Shown one piece after another: positions 12,080 to 22,626 of a stretch of 64,000 bases of DNA. Where the stretch lies: NCBI GenBank assembly GCA_014281115.1, contig JACONQ010000001.1:3224001-3288000 (forward strand), given 5' to 3'. How positions within the stretch are numbered: the stretch's first letter is position 1; the number at the start of each line of letters is the position of its first letter. The stretch comes from Laburnicola sp. R22_1. Taxonomy: Eukaryota > Ascomycota > Dothideomycetes > Pleosporales > Didymosphaeriaceae. Both the position numbers and the translations under genes were made by a program. The notes beneath the pieces are model-generated. The model saw only the letters and a list, made by a program, of their open reading frames with translations, was not told the origin of the DNA and ran no database searches.

Positions 12080-12816
12080 TAACGTCACGCAGTAATGCAT
12101 TGTTTCTTGGAGCTCCCTGGAACGGCATAGTCTTCCAACTGCCCCAACGATTCCAAGTAATCAATGGCGTGTCAGCGATATGAGCTGGCATTCGACTTCT
12201 CCCTTTCACAGCATCGGCGCCTGTTGGTTCTATTTTAACAGCCATACTTGCGAAAAAGGGTGCGCGGCCCATATATTTGGTGATTTCCGCGTCGATGCTC
12301 CAAGTGATTGGGTTTGCATTGCTTGGGACCGTGGATTCGCATAACTACGCCATAAGCGCAGCACAATAGGGTTACCAGGTCATGGCAGGTTTCGGAGCGG
12401 GGACAAATATCTCCCTGTTGACGTTGATGACTCCTTTCTCAGTGTAGCTCAGAGACAAGGGTAAGTACTCTTTACTATCCTTTGTTATGTTCCCATACTG
12501 ACCATAGACGTAGCGGTAGCAATGGGCGCTATAACTCAATTTCGGGTCCTGGGTGGGGCCATTGGACTTTCCATCGTCAACACAGTGATGCATGGCTTCC
12601 TCAATTCCAAGCTGCGGGGCGTCTTATCCGACTCCGAACTCAACACCGTTTTGAAGTCTGCCCAAGAACTTGCGGAATTGAGTCCGGATCAAAACGTCCG
12701 CAAAGACCGCCTTTCTACAAGTTTACATCTTGCAGATGAAAGTACTGGCGGGGCTTGCCAGTATACACATCCTTGGCTCACTGTTGATATGGCAGCGAAA
12801 GCAACTCAAAGTCTGA
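12080..12816 (+). pseudogene. MFS drug:H+ antiporter, C-terminal part of a dead gene
   Basis: A continuous transporter frame can be followed: about 12081-12460 encodes hydrophobic segments including QLPQRFQVINGV, LLPFTASAPVGSILTAI and SMLQVIGFALLG. A 46-bp GTAAGT...CATAG intron at about 12455-12506 follows. Then come AITQFRVLGGAIGLSI and, after a frame change near 12700, a final membrane segment ending LIWQRKQLKV with TGA at 12814. These match fungal DHA-type (14-TM) major facilitator exporters. The frame holds stops near 12180 (TGA), 12368 (TAG) and 12445 (TAG), plus the frameshift, and lacks the N-terminal half. Non-functional. Confidence 0.82.
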
Positions 12817-13457
12817 GGTTTTATGTTGTGTGGCAGCCAGCGGACTACAATCTGTTGGTGGAGGGATACGAGTATGGGCCATGCTACGAAGTTGAGGGGA
12901 AATAAAATAGTAATGTAGTCTTTTCGAGTGGTATCTTGGTAGCTTCCACGCCTGAAACCGCGCCAATGGATTTTGGTCCAGGGATCTCATGTTTATCTGA
13001 GTGAATGCAGACCTCTTTGGCATGATCGGAACACAGTTTGCACATGATAGCGCCGAAATTTGGATGCATTCTGGCATTACTTCCCCAGATGTGTGTTCTG
13101 GGTATTTGGAGTATGCCCTTGTACCACAGAGTCAACCGTGCCGCAATTACATCCCCTGCGAAGGCGCAGCTCCGCCCCCGGTTGAAAGGTTGCGCTCGTA
13201 ATAACACTCGCTAATAAACAAGGGTTCCGCCCCCTGTGAGTTCTTTTGGTATGTATCCCATTACTCGGGCCACACGAAAAACGCACTGTGCCTCGATCCA
13301 CGCGTGTGGCGTCGTGACAGTTAATCGTACCGCAAGATTGCGGATGGCCTTCATTCTTTGTGCCAATTGTGCCGCATGTTACGCAGTCAGTTGCGAGCAC
13401 CTTCTCTCCTTTTTCTTTCCTAACGACCATCACCTCTCTTCTTATGCTCGCGCCGAT
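12817..13457. other. intergenic, no recognisable gene
   Basis: Several overlapping reading frames occur on both strands, but none shows family motifs, membrane segments or splice logic. The sequence separates the MFS relic from the SDR relic and would include the former SDR promoter. I see nothing else in it. Confidence 0.5.
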
Positions 13458-14408
13458 ATGGGAGACTTTCCATCGTTAATGGGTGTCGCTTTGATTACTG
13501 GAGTAAGTTATGCGTCCACATCAGCTCATGACGTACTAATACACACTGGCGGGAAGCGGTATCGGAAAAGAAATAGCCCATCTCTCCGCTGAAGCAGGCT
13601 GTGTGGGCGTCGTCTATGCAGATATCGATCATGAAGCCGCAAAGCTCGCGGCAGAGGAGAGCCGGCCTTTTGCCATAAACAAGCAGTATCGCACAGTCGC
13701 GGTACTTGTTGATGTCTCAGAACCTTCGAGTGTCCAAGAGATGGTGGACAAGACAGTCACCGAATTTGGACGTATTGATTACAGCGTTAACGCTGCTGGT
13801 GTAAGGATATTCGAGTCTTAATACGCATGAAGACTAACGAATCATAGATTGGCAACAGCACTATACGTCCAGCGGGACAATCAAGTTTAGAAGAACTCAA
13901 CCGTATCATCGACGTCAATCTGAAGGGCACCGAATTCTGCGTCCGCGCCGTTATCGAGGTCATGCGTAAGCAGGAGCCTGTAATGTACACATCGGAGAGA
14001 GCAAGGGCCAGAGATGGTACCGCACGAAGCTTGGGGCGTGGCGCGATTGTCAACCTGGGCTCAGCCAACTCGTACATGACTCAGTTTCGAACCTTCGCAT
14101 ACACGTCTGCAAACCACGGTGTGATTGGTCTGACGAAGGCCGCAGCGTTCGGCCATGCAAAAGATGGGATTCGCGTCAACGCGGTGTGTCCAGGGCCGGT
14201 TGACACGCCTATCATGCGCTGAGCCATAGAGCGAGCTCCGTTTATAGCTCAGAATATCGAGAAGGGGGTACCTCTTGGTGGGCGGATGGCCCAAGCTGAT
14301 GAGATAGTGAGCGTTGTCCTATTTCTCTGCGGACCAGGTGCCAGGTACATGACTGGATCTGGCGTGCTCGTCGATGCCGGCGTTACCCTGACCACAGCTC
14401 GTCTTTGA
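13458..14408 (+). pseudogene. short-chain dehydrogenase/reductase, inactivated
   Basis: Classical SDR of about 270 residues in three exons. Exon 1 (13458-13502) ends ALITG before GTAAGT. Exon 2 should resume GSGIGKEIA, giving the TGxxxGIG cofactor motif, but the AG expected there is TG (about 13548), so the acceptor is lost. A second intron (GTAAGG...CATAG, about 13800-13847) interrupts NAAG. Exon 3 contains [17 protein letters not shown] and then AYTSANHG, where the catalytic YxxxK lysine is Asn. An in-frame TGA (about 14220) replaces an Arg codon (CGA to TGA) before the C-terminal block ending TARL, TGA at 14406. Three independent lesions make loss of function very likely. Its neighbour, the MFS relic, suggests a former small metabolic cluster. 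Confidence 0.85.
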
Positions 14409-14982
14409 CTGATTATTCCAAACGAGTCAAAAGCATGGTGTATGGTAGTCCACCTTCTCCATGTACCTAATATGTAGTCATCGATTGAATGAAATCACGT
14501 GATCATTCATCCATCCGGGTGAACGATCGATCGCCGCCTTTCCGTTCAGAGTGAGAAGCAGGGCAACGTGAGTTTGGACCGCGAATACGTTAACTTAAGA
14601 CTTAAACTCACGTCTCGTTGCACGCGCCCTGCTATATAGTGACGAGGGATGGACGTAGACGGCGGAGTGGGGCGAAGTTGGCTACCTAGCTCAGCAAATA
14701 TTCCAAGAGTCAGCGCATAAGATTCATGGATATATCAGAAGTTGGACTTGAAGTTGGAGATCCTTTTAAGCGGTGCTCGACTTTATCGTCAAAGTTAACG
14801 TCCCATAGCGATGTTGTTGAATTGCGCAAAACCAGCGATGCTAGATATGAGTGAAGTGCACGCTATACCGCATGCGGTTAGAGCCCTGATGACGCTTACT
14901 TAAAATCGTTACAACCCCCTCACCTCTCAGCAGTATCAACCCGCGTTTAACCTACTTTTGCAACGCATTAATATTAATCACC
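14409..14982. other. intergenic region upstream of the phosphatase gene
   Basis: No coding signal. Contains the 5' flank of the dual-specificity phosphatase gene. I see no strong regulatory motif beyond AT-rich patches close to the start codon. Confidence 0.5.
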
Positions 14983-15561
14983 ATGCCAAACCCACACATT
15001 ACCAAGATTTGCGACCGCCTTTACCTAGGAGACGGCAAGAGTTCTCGTGATCCCCAAATCCTGAAAGAGCACAACATCACCGCCGTAGTCTCTCTCCGTG
15101 GAGGGCCATGGGTCCATTGGCACCAAGATTGGTACAAAAAAATCATCCCCGAAGGCAATCACCTTTTTCTACGATGCGAAGACAGCATGACGCAAGATCT
15201 GCTGCCCGAGCTGTCCAACATCTGCGAATTCATTGCGCGGCGCATAGGATCTGGCTCCGTGCTCGTCCATTGCGACCGGGGCGTGTCGCGGTCTGTCACG
15301 GCTGTGATCGCGTATCTGACGCGGGCTGAAGAGTACGACCTCGAAACTGGGCTGGCTTTCGTGGAAGGAAAAAGGAAGGTCAGACCGAACGAGAACTTCA
15401 TGGAGCAGCTGGAGGTGTGGGGCGCTGTTGAGGGCAATGTCTGGGCATCTCCAAGTGTTCCGAAAGCAGAATACGCGGGGTACCTGGAGAAGAGAGCAAA
15501 GAGGTTGCAGGAGGCTGGGCTGACGGGAAACGAACCCATCGGCATAACATCCCTGGATTAA
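14983..15561 (+). CDS. dual-specificity protein phosphatase (DSPc)
   Basis: Predicted to remove phosphate from Tyr and Ser/Thr of protein substrates, in the cytosol (no signal peptide or membrane segment). Intronless, 192 aa, the usual size of an isolated DSPc domain. The fold runs from ITKICDRLYLGDG (residues 6-18) to about residue 145. The active-site loop is VHCDRGVSRS: nucleophile Cys97, Arg103, in the HCx5R pattern; the common Ala after HCxx is replaced so the loop reads HCDRG. Asp67 or Asp72 is the likely general acid. The C-terminal 50 residues are charged and not conserved. ATG at 14983 has AACC just upstream and no other in-frame ATG precedes it. The substrate cannot be told from sequence. 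Confidence 0.9.
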   Translation: MPNPHITKICDRLYLGDGKSSRDPQILKEHNITAVVSLRGGPWVHWHQDWYKKIIPEGNHLFLRCEDSMTQDLLPELSNICEFIARRIGSGSVLVHCDRGVSRSVTAVIAYLTRAEEYDLETGLAFVEGKRKVRPNENFMEQLEVWGAVEGNVWASPSVPKAEYAGYLEKRAKRLQEAGLTGNEPIGITSLD

Positions 15562-17398
15562 CGACAAAGTTCAACTGTAGTTGATCTCATCATAAAGCAC
15601 CACGCCTCGCGCGCGCGATCAACCCCTGTTATAATGCCAAACAAGGATCGACCCTAGTCTATTTTGCTATAGCGCTTGCTTTGGGGAAGCACTTCGTGTA
15701 TGAGCTCCTATTAGCGCCGTCTTGCCTGAGGCGAACCGTTTATGCGACCCAGCATCGAAAATTGACTTGATTTTCCGTCAGGCCTCCCCAGGCACATATT
15801 TCTTCGGCTTACGAGTACGTGCTCATAACATATTCTGGGAACCGAGATTTTCCATTCCAGGGGATACGGCGACACATGAGGAACCGAATTCCACACCTAA
15901 AACTCGCAAGCGTACTATAATCGCACAGTAGCTTTAGAACACGAGTCCAGACTGCTAGGTCCAGTTATCAAGGGCACTTTCCCTCACATCTTCTCTTCAA
16001 AAGTGAACCGAATTCCTGCGATGCATTCACTACCCCACTTCAGCATGACTTTTCCCATTATCAGCAGTGACGACGCCGCGAATCAGGATTCAACCACGAC
16101 AGCGGAGTTGTTCTTGAATTCCGTTCCTGCAAGGCACTTTTAAACTTTCCTTAGTGCTCGTTTGACTTTGCTTCCTCTCTTCCTATGGAATTGTTTTAAA
16201 CGGAGATTTGTCTACTTTCATACCGTTCGCGAGAGTAGTGTCCAGAATATGCAGGAATAGTTGCACAACCACACTTCGCCAAAGCTCCCAAATGTTCTTT
16301 CCTGTGGACTTTCACGGTGTGATACGGTGCAAGGTAGTCGTGAAGCGCTCGATTCCAACCGAGCGCCTGGCATTTGGGAGCCGGAAGAATTCACCGTGTT
16401 GGCCTTTTTGCCGTGTAAAATTTCAAAAAGTCTTGGTTCATGATGATGGCTGCCATGTTCAAGAAGGCCGTGGCGCAGATATTTGGCGTCTACTGTTTCG
16501 ATTTTCCGATGCATGAGGTGAAGTTAGCACGAGTCTGGTGTTGACGTGCGGGCCAGCTCTTTCATGTCTCAGGCTTGGACGGCCTACAGGTTTGACTTAG
16601 CAGGAATACACATAGCGCGTGACCGTCTACTTGAGTGATGGAAGATTGAAGCTCCGGCTGCGGTGCTCTTGGTGCAGATAGTATCGCCGTGGCGCAGACA
16701 GAAGCTAGACCAAATATGGACTAGCGCAGCCACAATGTGCATTCCAAACGGCACATGTACGATTTGGCGTCCCTGAATATCGTTTGGCGGCCAGGGGAAA
16801 TGGGAAGAGGGTCTTTTGGGAATTCGGCGTTTTGAGTCAATCAAGCAAGGAATCTCCAATATCGGGTTCCTTTCCTCTGTACTAGATAACGACAGGATTT
16901 TGGCTCTCCAGTCCATTCCGGCCACCAGTAAATCAACTGAGTGGAGATGAAAAGGTCGAAATGGTCGCTCTAATTATAATACGGTCGAATGGAATTCAGG
17001 AGCTTACCTGACAGCTCCACAAGGACGATGATTCATGAATCCGGATCCAAGGATTCAAACTGTGCACGAGAGGACCTCCGGGTCACATGACTGCCCCGCG
17101 CTAATGGCGGGGCGATGCGCTACCGTCTGGCTTTTCCTTAGGTCTGCCACCATCCAACGCCTCCAAAATTTCTTCCATCAATCGATGCCGCCGAAGCCCG
17201 CGGGTTTCCACCAAGTGTGGGCCTCGGAGCCCTTTCACGCGACCGACACGATGCTAGAGTGCGAGGTAGCGCCGATGTCCTCGGTGACTTCACCTACCCA
17301 AACCCCTCCCTGCCTCGCGCAATTTTTACTTTTGAAAAGTCAACTCCGAAACTGCTCCGCCCTTTTATCTTGCAACCCATTCACCTACACTCTTCAAA
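15562..17398. other. 1.8-kb interval with no recognisable gene
   Basis: Frames of about 100 codons exist on both strands (for example 16584-16925 minus), but none has family motifs or a consistent exon structure. Composition is gene-like and not RIP-mutated, so a decayed or lineage-specific gene cannot be excluded. The last few hundred bases are the aldo-keto reductase promoter, with CT-rich stretches before the ATG at 17399. Confidence 0.45.
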
Positions 17399-18486
17399 AT
17401 GTCTCTCGGAAGAACTGTCAAGCTCAACACAGGCGCCTCCATCCCGTGAGTACCCCGATGCAACATTGTATATGCGCGGCGCTGACAGTAGTTGTAAGTC
17501 AATTGGGCTTTGGTACATGGCAAGCTGAGCCTGGCCAGGTCGAGATAGCCGTCTTCGAGGCTCTCAAGGCTGGTTACCGCCACATCGATCTCGCCAAGGT
17601 CTACGGCAATCAGAAGGAGATTGCACAGGCCTTCAAGAAGGCGTTCGGCGGCGAGATCTCGGGTCTCAAGCGCGAGGACGTCTTCATCACATCCAAGCTC
17701 TGGAACACCCAGCACCGCCCACAGGATGTCCCGGCAGCTCTCGATGACTGCCTGGCTGAGCTTGGTCTCGACTACCTAGATCTGTACCTTGTCCACTTTC
17801 CCGTCGCCTTCGACGAGCGCGGCGATGTCCACCAGAACCTCTTCCCTCTCCAGGGTGACGATGTCAAGATGCTCGACGACATCTCCATCGTGGACACCTG
17901 GAAGGCGATGACGCAGTTGCCCAAGGAGAAGGCTCGCGCCGTCGGTGTTTCCAACCACACCCAGGAGCACCTACAAGCCCTTATCGACGGCACCGGTGTC
18001 ACCCCTGCTGTCAACCAGATCGAGCGACACCCCCGACTGCTCCAATCAGAACTCATCCAGTACTGCAAGGAGAGAAATATCCACATCACAGAGTACTCTG
18101 TAAGTAAACTGTCGATGAAACTATCCGTCGTCAGCTAATCGGCATAGGCCTTTGGCAACAACATGCTCGATCTCCCTCTGCTCGTCCAGCACGACACCGT
18201 CAAGGAGGTAGCCAAGGCCAAGGGCGCCACCCCTGCCCAAGTCATCCTTGCCTGGGCTCAGGTCGGTGGCCACAGTGTCATCCCCAAGTCTGTCACGCCA
18301 GCACGCATCCAAGAGAACTTCAAGGAGATCGAGCTGTCAAATGAGGACTTTGAGAAGATCGAGAGCATTGGCAAGAAGGAGCCTCGCCGCTTCAACATTC
18401 CCTACATCGCCAACAAGCCGAGATGGCCCGTCAACATCTTCAACGAGCCGGAGGAGAAGGAGGCGCCTCACAAGGTCATTATGTAA
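17399..18486 (+). CDS. aldo-keto reductase (AKR), NADPH-dependent
   Basis: Reduces aldehydes or sugars to alcohols with NADPH in the cytosol; closest in character to fungal glycerol dehydrogenase/xylose reductase-like AKRs. Three exons: 17399-17445, 17499-18099 and 18148-18486 (328 aa), introns of 53 and 48 bp with GTGAGT/AAG and GTAAGT/TAG borders. The start [12 protein letters not shown] is chosen because it gives the standard AKR first strand and joins in frame to LGFGTWQ. The catalytic tetrad is present: Asp46 and Tyr51 ([10 protein letters not shown]), Lys82 (TSKLW), His115 (LVHFP). IPKS near the C-terminus is the NADP phosphate-binding motif. The exact substrate is not determinable. Confidence 0.93.
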
Positions 18487-18799
18487 ATCTGGGATGCATA
18501 CCCACCAGAAGACCAGAAGACTTCGAAGTACACTGCACACTGAGCTTTGATGCTTGAGAATCGGCATCTCACACTGCAGAGGCATACCAAAGATTAGAAT
18601 AAACATCAAAACAATAAATAGAATTGTCCTTGTGCAAGCAATTGTCAGACCCCTAACACCATGTCGCAGTCGTGATTCCTACCTGTTCGAATGGTATGTT
18701 TGAGAGGACAACATCGCGCTTGCGCAGATGCTCCCATAGCGTTCTGTAACGTACGCGGTGAGTTGTTCCTTCCTCGCCACCCTGCTCACGCCGCTGCTA
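18487..18799. other. 3' flank of the AKR gene up to pogo element 1
   Basis: Contains the 3' end of the aldo-keto reductase transcript and then unannotated sequence ending in the TA (18798-18799) used as target by element 1. No gene seen. Confidence 0.5.
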
Positions 18800-20589
18800 A
18801 GCTAGCGTACATAGTCTCCGGCCACCCGGGGATTCCGGCCACCCCACCAAAACGCGACACCCGCACAAAACACGCGATTTCTTTCCATAACACTCATCAA
18901 TATGGACGCCCGTGAACTGGCTATACAATCAGCGATCAGCGATTACAATACAGGCATTTATAAGAGCCAGCGAGCAGCAGCAGAGGCGTACGGCCTTCCT
19001 CGATCTACATTTCAAGACCGACTACGTGGCGCGACTACCAGCGTAACTAGCCATCAGCATCAGCAGCGGCTGACTCCTCTACAAGAGGACTTCCTAGTAG
19101 AATGGATCCTCGAAGAAGACGCGCGCGCCTGTCCTCCCTCACACGCTCGCGCTCGAGAAATGGCCAATCGAATCCTACGTATGAACGGCGACGATCAGCC
19201 TGTCGGCAAGCACTGGCTATACCACTTCATCAAGCGCCAGCCACGCATAGCCTCAGTAGTCGGCAGAAAGCTAGAGGCTCAGAGAGCTGATTCAGCTACT
19301 CCAGAGCGTGTACGCGCCTTTCTAGAGCTCTTTGAGCAGACTAGAATACGCCTCAATATACGTACAGAGGATATCTGGAATATGGATGAGACTGGTGTAG
19401 CTCTAGGGGTATGTACGAACACCAGAGTACTCTCTAGTAGCCAGAAGAAGAAGGCTTACATTCGGTCTCCAGAGAATCGCGAGTGGGTCTCTATAATCGA
19501 GTGTGTATCAGCAGCAGGGCGGAAACTGCACTGCGCCGTCATCTTCAAAGGCCAGACCCTACAGACTACATGGTTTCCCTCGTCCTACGTACCTAACTGG
19601 CTCTATACAACCTCTGAGAACGGATGGACGTCGAAAGCGATAGGTGTTGAGTGGCTACAGCGCATATTTATCCCTGAGACAGCTGTAGGTGATGGCCAGT
19701 ACCGCCTCCTCATCCTCGACGGCTATGGCAGCCACATCGATATAGACTTCCTATGGCTCTGCAAACAGCATCGAATAGAGCTCCTATACCTACCTGCGCA
19801 TACCTCGCACGTCCTACAGCCTCTAGATCTCGCCCCTTTCTCCGTTATCAAGTCTAGTTACCGACGCCAGATCCAGGAGCTTGCATCGCTCGACGACGCC
19901 GCGCCTGTTAAGAAGGAGCGCTTTATCGCCTGCTACTATCAAGCTAGGGAGGCAGGCTTCACAGAGCGTGTGATTCGAGCTGGCTGGCAGGCTGCTGGTA
20001 TCTGCCCATTCAACATCAATCACGTGCTCAGCTCGTCGCAAGTCTCTTAGAGGCCTACTACGCCTACGTATCAGCAGCAGCCTCATCAGCAGCCTCAGAG
20101 CTTCCTCTCAACCCCTCAAGGCCCTCGCGATCTCTATATAGCGCAGCGCGACGTCCAGAGCGTCGAGAATCTAGGTCGTAGGACCCGGCTACTCCTTCAG
20201 AAAGCAGGTAAGGCGCTAGCAGCTGCAAATGCTAGAGCTGCAGGGCTAGAATCAGAGAAAAGACGCCTTGAGTATCATCTACAGACTACTAGCTCTCAGC
20301 GTCCTCGAAAGCGCGTTCAAATAGACCCAAATCGACGCTTTGCAGAGGTAGAGACTATCGTAGAGGCTATACGCGCAGCTGAGGCTGCAGGAGCTCAGCA
20401 GCAAAGATCTACTATATCGAGCGCTTCAGAAACAGCTTTAGTAGCTGCTGCTGCTGCAACTCTAGAGTCTATGTGCACGCAGTGGCAATCATAATAAGCG
20501 TTGTTAAGATATCGCGTGTTTTGTGCGGGTGTCGCGTTTTGGTGGGGTGGCCGGAATCCCCGGGTGGCCGGAGACTATGTACGCTAGCT
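18800..20589 (+). mobile_element. Fot1/pogo element 1, structurally complete
   Basis: A 1790-bp element bounded by identical 79-bp terminal inverted repeats (18800-18878 and 20511-20589) and flanked on both sides by TA (18798-18799, 20590-20591). The repeats begin AGCTAGCGTACATAG. Within each, TCCGGCCACCC occurs twice, 17 bp apart (18817 and 18834 on the left). Perfect repeats and an almost unbroken transposase indicate recent arrival, with little or no RIP. It lies in a transcription-unit gap between the AKR and PEBP-like genes. Confidence 0.96.
18902..20494 (+). pseudogene. pogo/Fot1-type transposase of element 1, one in-frame TAG
   Basis: Cut-and-paste transposase of the DDE_1/CENP-B group. 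Residues 1-45 form a psq-type helix-turn-helix (KSQRAAAEAYGLPRST). Residues 55-130 form a CENP-B/Tc5-type second DNA-binding domain. The catalytic core has Asp162 (NMDETG), Asp273 (LILDGYGSH) and Asp309 (QPLDLAPF). The frame is open for 382 codons to TAG at 20048-20050. It then stays open in the same frame for another 147 codons to TAA at 20492, including a basic, coiled C-terminal region (RLEYHLQ, RPRKRVQ). Either the last 147 residues were lost by a single CAG to TAG change or the short protein is the real product. All catalytic residues lie before the stop, so activity is possible. Confidence 0.9.
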
Positions 20590-20660
20590 TACCCTTTGTA
20601 CCAAGCCATAATCATGCGCTACTATACAAGGTGTATTTTTGTCGCTATATCATTCTTCAT

Positions 20661-20897
20661 CTATTCACATCCCTTCATAGGTAAAAGACCTTGGACGGCA
20701 GCCCATGATGATACTTCAATAGCCAAGTCAATAGGAACAAGCGCGTAACAATGATGACCACAGCGCACAGCTAAGTACAACGCGCAGACTGTAAGGGCCG
20801 ACCACACCTTGTGCCTTGTCGACGATCCCCGTTTGCTTGGTGGTACGATGGGCAAAAGTGCCGCCTCCCGCTCGTTTGTTGATTCGTCGCCCGTCAT
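20661..20897 (-). pseudogene. possible 5' fragment of a membrane-protein gene (unrecognised)
   Basis: A 78-codon frame beginning at ATG 20897 has a charged N-terminus (DESTNEREAALLP) followed by a hydrophobic stretch (VWSALTVCALYLAV). This resembles the start of fungal MFS transporters, with a GTGCGC donor-like site directly after. No downstream exon could be found before pogo element 1. I cannot rule out chance. Confidence 0.2.
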
Positions 20898-22626
20898 GGT
20901 AACGTCATGATTAAGTGTTTATTCTACTATGTATAAAGCGCAGTCTTACACAACATTATAGTCGGATAATCGAACCGAGTAATCATCCTCTCCACCAACT
21001 ACACCATCACAGCAATATTTCCAACACTTTTAGCCATGTCGTCAACCACCACCCAGATCTTCAAGGACCACAAAGTCATCCCCGACGCCCTCCCCGAAGG
21101 CACCGAGCTGTCGTACAATCTGAAAGTCGTGTTTCCCAACGCTACGCTCGACGCGCCGGGCAAGGAGCTCGGTCGCGAGGAGACGCAGCCTGAACCGAAG
21201 CTTTCCCTGGACCCTGTGTTGGAATCCAGGCACTCTGGGCACGTGATTTCCAGCCATGTACATATATGTCACCGGCCGGCTCCTTAGAGTCGGTAACTCA
21301 ATCGATTCTACACCTCATCCTTGGCACCTTTCAACACCCTGTAGTACGTATCCGATCTTGACAAACTACCTCCCACATGCACCGTCCCAACCTGGCATAT
21401 CTCATGAGTATGGGAAAAGAAGTGTGCATACCGACTAACGCGAGACACAAGAATCTAACGTCCCCCAACGACCCCACTTTCGGCCAAGTCCGCCACTGGC
21501 TCACCACACACGTCTCCATCCAAGACTTCGGCTTACTAACCACCTACCCATCTCCCAAGTATACCATCTCGCCGTACATCGGCCCGGCCCCTCTGTCCAA
21601 CTACATCTCTCCGCGGCCACACCGGTATATTCTTATTCTAGCGCATGGGGGTGCCTCCAACTCAGACGATGTCGATGTGTCGGCTGCGGAGCTGCAGAAG
21701 CTGCAGGAGGGGTATGCGGGGGCGTTCCAGGGGGCGCAGAAGGAGGGGGTGCAGGATTTGAAGGATCGGTGGGGGTTTTATGCCGGGAGGTTGTGTGGGA
21801 TGAAGGGGTGGGCACAATTGTCAACAATCAAATCAAGCCAAATCTTCGCGCGGATTTAATTTGATTTGTCGATAGGTGACGTTATGCTGGATTTGGAGGA
21901 TTTGATAGTATTATAGATTTGATAGATTTGATAGATTTGCAAATATGTAATATACTGAAATCTTCTCTTTGTACTATGATTACTATGTAGAATCGTCCCA
22001 CTGGCATACGCCATACAAACTGTCAACAGCAGAGTCAGTCAATGTACTTTCATCAATCTCGTCGTCAGCATCTATCAAACCTGCTCCCATCCACCTCCGC
22101 ACACACTGTAGAGCTGCTAGCAAGTTGGCTCCAATTTTGCGACGTCGTGGCTCCAACAGATCACCAAGCTCGCTGAAAAGTCGCTCACACTCACAGCTGG
22201 AGGCGGGTATAGTCATTATATCGAGCGCCAGCTGCGCCAACGCTGGGTACTTGCCGCGTAGGTTAAGCCAATAACGTACTGGGTTACCTTGTTGATTGAA
22301 ATCTTCGCGACTCCAACGCGGCTCGTTGGCACGCCAGCGCTCGTACTCATCGCTATAGTCTGCCTCGTCGTCGCTCTCTGCCTCGATTATAGCGTTAATG
22401 GCGTCGTCAATCACGTTTGTGTGTGACTTTGTAGGCTTCGGCTGCGGACGAGGAGCTGGGCGATGGTTATAGAGGCGCCAGAGTTGCTGGAAAGCAGCAT
22501 TAGCCGCTGCCAATCGAGCTGGGTCGTTGGCCCATGCTACTTTGCAGTAGTTGCGATAGCGGGGATGGAGTACGATTGCAGCGTAGTAGGCGGGGGAGTC
22601 GCTTAGTTTGCTGTAGTAAAGCTTTA

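Noticed and set aside
12778..13592. Several 60-120 codon frames on both strands between the MFS and SDR relics
   Set aside because: No motifs, no splice logic; 13236-13592 merely overlaps the SDR first exon in another context.
15108..15567. Three overlapping frames in and against the phosphatase gene
   Set aside because: Shadows of the 14983-15561 gene, which has clear catalytic motifs.
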